Positions 57,294 to 64,000 of a DNA stretch of 64,000 nt are shown here, piece by piece. Under the pieces are notes generated by a model. That model had not been told where the DNA came from and ran no database searches. It was given only the letters and a program-made list of their open reading frames with translations. Within the stretch, counting starts at the first letter, position 1. Each line of letters opens with the position of its first letter. The DNA lies in NCBI RefSeq assembly GCF_028009165.1, contig NC_079244.1, positions 1,674,001-1,738,000 on the forward strand, read 5' to 3'. The stretch comes from Akanthomyces muscarius. Its lineage: Eukaryota > Ascomycota > Sordariomycetes > Hypocreales > Cordycipitaceae. Both the position numbers and the translations under genes were made by a program.

Positions 57294-59154
57294 ATGACGT
57301 CAAAATCTGAGCGGGCGTCCACCTACACCGCTGGGTCTGGTGACGCCGATGCTCGCAATGGCGAACCAAAGAGGAACCTGTGGACGTCGATGCTTGAATC
57401 AGTTGCAAGCGGCAAGCGCCTACCAGAAAAGAATCTTCTGATATTGGGTAGGCAATCTTCCTGCCGCAGCGCTCTTTATCTCGGGAAGCTAACATGGGCG
57501 CAGGTGGCAGCACGGACGCGCAACGAGAGTTTCTTGAGTCGCTATCGGCCAACGAGGAGGGTCGCAACCCGGAGCGGCGAAAGACGCCTCCAATCGCCAA
57601 CAACTTTGCGCTGGGCTACACGTATTACGATGTGCTGGACACGGATCAAGACGGTTAGAGGATCTGGCCACTGCCCACAATCGGTCACCATTGCTGACAC
57701 GTATTAGATACCCTCGCTCGTGTGTCGCTTTACCTCCTTTCGCAACCCTCAGGCGAATTTGCGTCGCTAGTGTCGCCACTGCTTACACCGGAAACGATAC
57801 CAAACACTGCCTTGGTGATACTGCTGGACTGGGCGCAGCCTCATCTCTGGCTCAGACACATCTGGAGCTGGATCCAGGTACTGGAGGAGGTCATGGGTCA
57901 CACATCCCCCGAGGCGCGCAGCGAGATGGAAGAGACAATGTCTTCCTGGAGAGAGCGCGGCCGTGGCGGCAGCTCAACAAACCTAGACGGTACTCCATCA
58001 GCGACAGCAGCTGACAGCGACGGCTCTTTGCCTCTGGGACCTGGAGAATGGTCTGAGCCCCTGGGGCTGCCTCTATGCGTGGTCTGCCAAAATGTCAGTT
58101 GCATTCGTTGTAAACATCTTATATACTTTGCTTACCTCCATGCAGGCCCAGAAAATCGACTTTCTCGAAAGAAATCAAGGCTGGAAGGAGCCGGATTTCG
58201 ACACGGTTCTTCAATATCTGAGGACCGTGCTGCTGCGCCGTACGTATAAAGATCTCCATCGGCCTCCAGAGCAAAGCTAATGTGCGTCCAGATGGTGGCT
58301 CACTAATTTACACAAGCCAAAACACTCCATCTCAACTACCCTCCCTTATTCACTCTACGCTTGGCATCACATCCCTGCTCAAGCGCCAACCATTGAAGCA
58401 TAATGTTATTGACAGAGACAAGATTGTTGTACCACCAAACTGGGACTCTTGGGGCAAGATCCGTGTGCTTGGTGGCAACTTTGACACAGAAGTGGCCTCC
58501 AAGGGCTGGTCCGAAGACATCAAACTGCCCCTGGGTTCGACTCTGCAAAGCCTAGAAGCACTGGAGCAGGCCAGGGCTGAGGCTCCCGAGACTGGCAAGT
58601 ACGTGCAAGACGACAGCGCCATCGCGCGCTACGAGGACTGGTGCCGCGATCCCAACAGCGGCGGCATGGCCGTCGTCGAAAGCGCCATGGGCGGTGGTAC
58701 CGCGGTAGGCGTCGACAGCGAGGATACGCAAGAGTTCCTGGAGAGGCAGCTCAAGATTCTCGAAGCCTTCAAATCCAAGGTCCCAGAAAAGGCTCCCGAT
58801 AACAATGTCTCCACCGTCTCGCGACGGGGTGACTTTGCCGACGAGAAGACTGTCAGCGAGCATATTGGCCCCGTGCAATTCAACATGGGTGGTATCCAGG
58901 TCGACGCCGACGATATGCTGCAAAGGCTCAAGGTGAGCAGTCATTATAGATGCAGGCTATACTCGTACAAGATTTGACGACTAACATGACTATAGGATCG
59001 CAATGCCAATAATGCTTCAGACGACGAAGACGCCGTGGAGGAGGAACAGGCGCCTGCTCCCAATATCACCAAGGAGTACGACAATGAGCAGCTACACGAC
59101 TTTTTCAGCGGCCTCATGAACCGGACCGGCGGCGCAGCCGAGTCACCACGGTGA
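57294..59154 (+). CDS. Cytoplasmic dynein light intermediate chain
   Basis: Exons 57294-57447, 57504-57653, 57708-58093, 58146-58239, 58292-58932, 58996-59154 give 527 aa. Subunit of cytoplasmic dynein that links the heavy chain to cargo adaptors. The N-terminal Ras-like domain (NLLILGGSTDAQREFLESL, then FALGYTYYDVLD) has a degenerate P-loop, as usual for fungal light intermediate chains. Then NTALVILLDWAQPHLWLRHI, and a C-terminal region with DFLERQLKILEAF-like helix and DNEQLHDFFSGLMNR. Five introns, all in phase. Confidence 0.88.
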
Positions 59155-59664
59155 AGAAGAGAAGGATTGTGACATGAAATAACTGTCGCGCCAGATAAAA
59201 ACGAATACAAGTTCTCATAACTCGGCAACGCAAGAAAACTTTAGGAGCAGAAAATCTGTAGCAGTCTGTTTGAAAAGGCCCCGAGATTGAGGTCGAGTGG
59301 GCTGCGCTTCTGTAGATTAGATACCCTTCATGTGAATAATATTTTTTCCAAGCCGGTTCTACACGAAGTATAAAACAATGGGTAGTATGTGTATGAAATG
59401 TGTTTGTATTTATTTGTTTCTACTGCGACGAAGACAAAAGATTTAATCAGAAATCACCTCGTCCCCTCACTAGCCACAGCGCCGTGCTCTCCTTCAAAAA
59501 CAGACAACCTACCATAGGTATATAAAACATTTCAAGCATCGAAACCAAAAAAAAAGAAACATGAAAAGGTAAAGATCAAAGAAATCAGATCAGAAGAACA
59601 TCCAAACCTAGCCAGGCTTATTTTGCTCGGTTCTTTTTTTCTTTCCACCATATCAAGTCGCCCT
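59155..59664. other. Intergenic between convergent genes
   Basis: 510 bp with the 3' ends of the dynein and thioredoxin-domain genes. AT-rich, no gene seen. Confidence 0.6.
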
Positions 59665-61975
59665 CTATGCCTTTTCTCTCGTCGCCTTGTACTTGACCTC
59701 CTCGCTGCGGACCTGCGGCACGCCGAGGCGCGCCGTGACCACGCCGCGCAGCAGGCCGGGGAAGAGCCACGGATGTTGGAGCATCTCGGCCTCGAACGCG
59801 TTGATGCTGCTGCGGGCCATGCCGGCAAACGTTTCGTCATCGAGCAGCTGGCCGAGCCTGTACAAGTTGGCGACGGAGACGGCATTGGTGGAGGGCAGCG
59901 AAGTGTCCATGCCGTCTTTTAATCGCAGAATGGCAGTGGTCGAGTTGGCCGTGGTCGTGAAGAAGCCGCCTGCAGGATCGTAAAAGTATGAAGATTGTGC
60001 CTCTGTTTTATTAAATTAGCTTGTTTAATGAAGCTTTGGGGGGTTTGTGGGATACAACTTACTCTGCAGAGTATCGGCAAACTCAATCAGTGCCTCGTCG
60101 CCATTAGTGTGAAATAGATCCAATAGGCCTTGGATAACATAGGCATAGTCATCAGCAAATCCTTCAGTATCCCTGGCCCCCGTCCACGTTCGATACAGAG
60201 TCTTTGTCTGCGCGTCCCAAAGATTCTTTTGCAGAAAGAAGGCAATGCCGCTTGCCACAGAAGCGCACTTGGCACTGACTTCAGGATTTATCGTCTTCAG
60301 CGCTTCTGCCGTTTTGGCAAGCGCAGATAGAGCCAAGCCGTTCCATCCAGCGACAGCCTTGTCGTCAACCGCAGGGCGCACGCGCTCGCCTTCTCTTCTG
60401 GCCTTGAGTTCTTTCTGGGCAGTGCGAACAGACTGCTCAACCTTTTCAATGGTAGTGTTGAACTGTTTGCTCAGCTCTTCGGGGCTCTTTGCAACTCGCA
60501 GAATGTTCTGGTTCATAAAATCGTCATTTGGATCATGTTGCTCATCAACATTACCGCCCTCGAGAATGCCCCAGTGAGCTGCGACTACTTGGCTGGCGCC
60601 CTTCTCGGCGGCTTCAATGACGCTGTCGAATTCTCTCCTGGTCCAAAGGTAGAAAGCACCTTCTTTCATCTCTCTGTCGCCCTTGCGGACATATGAGTCA
60701 GCCGCTTCGCTGGATGCAAGTAGCCCGTCTGCTCGCAGAATCGGAGTAGACGTCAAGTAAGTCGCAAGTTCCAGGGCAATGTTATAGAACTCGCTCGTCG
60801 CTTGTCCGCCAGCACGGCGCCATGCAGTAAGATAGAGAGTAAGGAGCTGTGCATTGTCTACCACCAGCTTTTCGAAATTGGGTATCGTCCAGTCTGGGGT
60901 AACCGAGCATCGAGCAAATCCGGTGGCTCCGACATGGTCATGCAGTGCTCCATCTCGAATCTTGCGTAAAGTATCAACTGCCATGTCTATGGCATGAGTA
61001 CACTCAGCTTCGCCCACAATATCCTGGACAGCACTTGGCGAATCGCCAAGTCCAAGGAGAAACTGTAACTTCGGCGGGGTTAGGAACTTGGGAGCCAGGC
61101 CAAATCCACCATACACAGGGTCAAAGGTGCCCGCAATATGGGTGTACGCTTCCTCAACTTGGTCCAGATCGAGTTCGCTTGATACGGCAGCGGTTTTGTC
61201 GGCACCTTGCGAAGGCTCGCTGGGAACAGGCGCCGCCCAACCTGAAGGCGCAAATGTTTGCGTTTGCGTAATGGGTCTTGTTCCCAGAGTGCCTTCGGCC
61301 GCAAATTCTCTCAGCTGAGCCAGAACTTCGGTGGCTTCCTTGCGGCATCTTGCTTCTTGCTCTTTCCAGATATCGCGAACTTTCTTGACAATTGTCAAGA
61401 AATCCAGAGCATCCTCGGTATTTTCTTCGTGCGCCCGGCGTGCAGCATTGGGCCCAGGCCAATACGTGCCACCAAAAATCGGTTCTAGCTCTGGGGTGAC
61501 GAAGACGTTGAGCGGCCAGCCTCCGACGCTATTGACAGCTTGTACATAGTTCATGTAGATTGTATCTAGATCGGGACGGGATTCTCTGTCAATGAGAACC
61601 GGGATGAAAGCATCGTTGAGTACGGCGGCGCATTCGGCGTTTGCGAATGACTCGTTCGCCATGAGGCGACAGTCTAAAGCCAATAATCAGCGACTAATCA
61701 ACAAAATGTCAATTTCTATACTCACAGTGACAGGCTTTGTATCCAATATGCAAAAAGAGCAGCTTGCCTTCGCTCTTTGCACGTTCCACGGTCTCTTCGT
61801 TCAACGGCTGCCACGCGACAGGGCTTGCCTCAAAGCTGCGAACAAAGGGATTCGCACTTTCACCGGCGCGATTAGTCAACGGAGAGTCGGAGTCAGTAGC
61901 CTTGGCTGTAGGATCCTCTCCTATGCGCAGCGATCTTAAGGCCGCAGCAGATGCTGTCAGCTCCGAGAGAACCAT
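59665..61975 (-). CDS. YyaL/SSP411-like thioredoxin-domain protein (DUF255)
   Basis: Exons 61975-61726, 61673-60063, 60002-59665 give 732 aa. The N-terminal thioredoxin-like domain has CHYC, formed across the first intron (KACH joined to YCRLMANESFAN), in place of the family CHWC. Then come DRESRPDLDTIYMNYVQ and GGWPLNVFVTPELEPIFGGTYWP. The rest is the alpha/alpha-toroid seen in N-acylglucosamine 2-epimerases (FLTPPKLQFLLG, WNGLALSALAKTAEAL, LPSTNAVSVANLYRL). Found from bacteria to animals (spermatogenesis-associated protein 20); role unsettled. The ATG at 61975 is preferred, but a frame open to 62074 could add a mitochondrial-type N-terminus. Confidence 0.88.
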
Positions 61976-63135
61976 GTTGTCGGGTGTTGGGCTCGGCCGT
62001 CGATATGGAGGGGCAGTTGCCGAAATATGCTGTCGCTGTCTCTGCGTGCCAAAGCTCTTAATTTTGTGAAGCAAGTCAAGTTAAAACAGTGAAGGGTTGC
62101 GCCTCTTTTTTCAGACTCAGCGCGCAGTTACTGTAACTTTTCTCACGGTACAGGCGTTGGCGCAAGACGAACAACGGAACAGTTGGGAAGCCAGGGAATA
62201 ATTGGAGCCTCCCCGCCGGCAGATGCCCGCTCTGCCCGCTTGCAGCTGCGGGCGGCATCGCGGGGCAGTCGGTACGTAGGGGTCGCGATTATGTAAGCAG
62301 TCTGTGGCTAATACCCTATACAAGAATAAAATTGATATATAAAACTTAGAAGCATAACAGAGGGAGACTCTAGGTAATGAATTTTGTCTATAAGTAAATA
62401 TCGACAGTGAGCATCAAGTTGCATTGTTCGTCTAGGTAGAAAGCACTGCTTCATAAGCCACAGGCGGGTTAAGTTGGCTCTCGCCTAATATGTGCGTCAA
62501 GCAGCAAGGGAACGTCGCTGGGGATAGTATCAGCTAGGCTCCGTTGACTGTATGCTCTGCACATACGAACTTCTAGGTATAACAGTACAAATAGCCGATA
62601 ACACTCGTTGGCTCTTTTCTCACCAGGGACTAATTTCGGTGCTTAATTGTACTACTATCTTAGAATCTACGGCGAGACGTGATGGGCACCCCGTTTGGAC
62701 ATACGTTGCCTGGAACCTACAGCCAACTTCGAAGCGAAACCATCTGGGCGTCCCATGCATGGAGGTCGATTCTTTGACCATTTCTTTATTGTTTCCGTTT
62801 AAGCGCCATCTCAAACATAGTGAGCACCTAACGCTGGCGAGCCCTACACTACGTAATCTGTCTAGTTTCAAAACCTTAAATGCATAAACCCGAATTTGAT
62901 TGAATTATGCTTCCTGTGCTGTATGTATCTCATCGAGAACATAAATTGCCATTTCGTTCATACGACTTCAACAGTGCTACTTGTTGTATTATCTACGTTG
63001 TCGCCCCCCACCAGCAGCCTGGACTGTGGGCCCGGCTCGGCAGTGACATACCTTTATCGATACTCATCTTCAACTCCCGTGGTCGCAGCTGCACCCGCTA
63101 CTTCCATTCTTCATCACCACTACTGTCAGTCCATC
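61976..63135. other. Divergent intergenic region
   Basis: Between the thioredoxin-domain gene and ATG29. Open frames are short and AT-rich. No gene seen. Confidence 0.5.
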
Positions 63136-64000
63136 ATGGGTGAACCCAAGTACACAATTTACGTGCGGGTTCCTATACCGCGCGGAGACTTTGTAGATCC
63201 GCCGCAGGTGAGCTGGTTTCTCGACAGCTGTTTAGGTTGCGTGCCTAACCATATCCTAGGTCGATTGGGACACCGAAAAGGATGAAGCGCTGTGGCGCAT
63301 CCTGTCTAACGCTGCACAAAAAGAGATAGACTGTCAGTCTATCAATACTCCATGTTTTATGCTTCATCTTTGCTAATGTATTATCAGGGAATGACATGTA
63401 GGCTATCCTCCTCAAACTGCCTACCGGTTTCACGGCAGAATGCTAACCCAACTCAGCGCAGCCAGATTTGAGGTTACGGTCGACTTCCTGCTCAAGCAGG
63501 TTGCATATCTGACGGAAAGACATGCCTCGCAGGTAAGAGCTCAAGTACGGAAAGCAACCGCAGCGGCCAAGGGCTCTGCCGCCGAGTCTTCCACCACCGC
63601 CGAACGACGACCCCAACTTGGGCAACCCATCGGCCGCGATTCCCCGATTCCACGAACTGAGGCCACTGGAACAATACGTCCTGCTATCTCGCGTGATGGG
63701 TCTGGCAACACAATTTCTCGTGATATTGCTGGCTCCTCTCCGCGCCCAGAAAGCAGACAGCTGCCCTCGCGCCCTTCAGTGGAAACCGTTGGTCGCCGCC
63801 GTCTGTCATCTTTGCCCATCACGGCACCCGGTCCGAGACGAGCTGCATCTCAAGATGCGAACATAGACGAAGTGGCTTCTCCGGGACCTGCTGATTCTAC
63901 ATCAGGAGAGTCGTCCGAGGATGAGTCCAGCCCAGCACAATCACGAATTATTAGACGACCCCCTCGATATCAAGACAACGACGCCTCCTATCAGGTCGAC
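63136..64000 (+). CDS. ATG29: Atg29, 5' part (cut by window end)
   Basis: Exons 63136-63207, 63260-63332, 63388-63397, 63457 to beyond the window end. Atg29 works with Atg17 and Atg31 as the scaffold of the autophagosome assembly site. The conserved domain reads MGEPKYTIYVRVPIPRGDFVDPP, then VDWDTEKDEALWRILS, DWNDIAARFEVTVDFLL and QVAYLTERHASQ, followed by VRAQVRKATAAAKGSAAE. GTAAGA at 63533 looks like a donor, but reading through keeps this conserved stretch, so no intron is called. The third exon is only 10 nt. The remainder is a Ser/Pro/Arg-rich disordered tail. Confidence 0.9.

Noticed and set aside
63533..63571. Intron at GTAAGA in ATG29
   Set aside because: Reading through gives VRAQVRKATAAAKGS, a conserved continuation of Atg29, so the GT is coding.
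1..64000. tRNA or rRNA genes
   Set aside because: I looked for box B-like GGTTCGA contexts and cloverleaf arms (for example near 48462 and 41370) and found none that fold convincingly. A tRNA scan would settle it.

Overview
The window reads as a nuclear chromosome segment of a filamentous ascomycete, probably a sordariomycete and perhaps Hypocreales. Gene structure supports this: short GT...AG introns, mostly 45-70 nt, with CTAAC/CTGAC branch sites. So does the gene set: Zn2Cys6 regulators, Atg22, Atg29, a PROPPIN, a septin of the Cdc11/AspA type, ceramide synthase and a copper amine oxidase. The genus is inferred, not proven.

Most of the window holds ordinary, widely spaced housekeeping genes. 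Left arm: PaiB-like flavin-fold protein (675-1448), a decayed reading frame (2.0-2.8 kb), then the mobile element. Middle: SDR (12.7 kb), ATG22 (14.7 kb), TPR protein (16.8 kb), small CxxC protein (19.3 kb), epoxide hydrolase (21.9 kb), F-box-like pseudogene (24.2 kb), BNA6 (25.8 kb), copper amine oxidase (26.9 kb), Golgi-type GT32 mannosyltransferase-like gene (32.3 kb), Zn2Cys6 factor (34.2 kb), acyl-CoA ligase (36.9 kb) and LAG1 (39.6 kb). Right: BAX-inhibitor-like protein (44.5 kb), Cdc11-type septin (46.2 kb), FAD1 (49.2 kb), a second Zn2Cys6 factor (50.7 kb), HSV2-type PROPPIN (54.3 kb), IST3 (55.7 kb), dynein light intermediate chain (57.3 kb), YyaL/SSP411-like thioredoxin-domain protein (59.7 kb) and ATG29, cut by the window end.

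The outstanding object is a 7.58-kb DNA transposon at 3779-11362. It has imperfect terminal inverted repeats of 62 and 69 bp and is flanked by a perfect 12-bp direct repeat. It carries three genes, reconstructed here from exons whose phases all agree. One is a 1062-aa Mutator-like (MULE-type) DDE transposase on the minus strand. The other two, on the plus strand, are small, apparently paralogous Cys/His-finger proteins of 237 and 272 aa.

The element is saturated with the 8-bp palindrome GCATATGC: 45 exact copies, from 93 bp inside the left end to 81 bp inside the right end, and none noticed in the other 56 kb. Every one of the 30 introns I could place (15, 5 and 10) carries one copy, exact in 22 and one mismatch away in 8. 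The copy usually sits beside or inside the branch site. The 237-aa gene is split into 14 coding exons, so the motif recurs about every 100 bp. Exonic copies also shape the low-complexity tails. My best hypothesis is an element-encoded sequence-recognition system. The finger proteins or the transposase would bind the dispersed octamer, comparable in principle to the VANC anti-silencing proteins of plant VANDAL MULEs, and introns would give the sites non-coding room.
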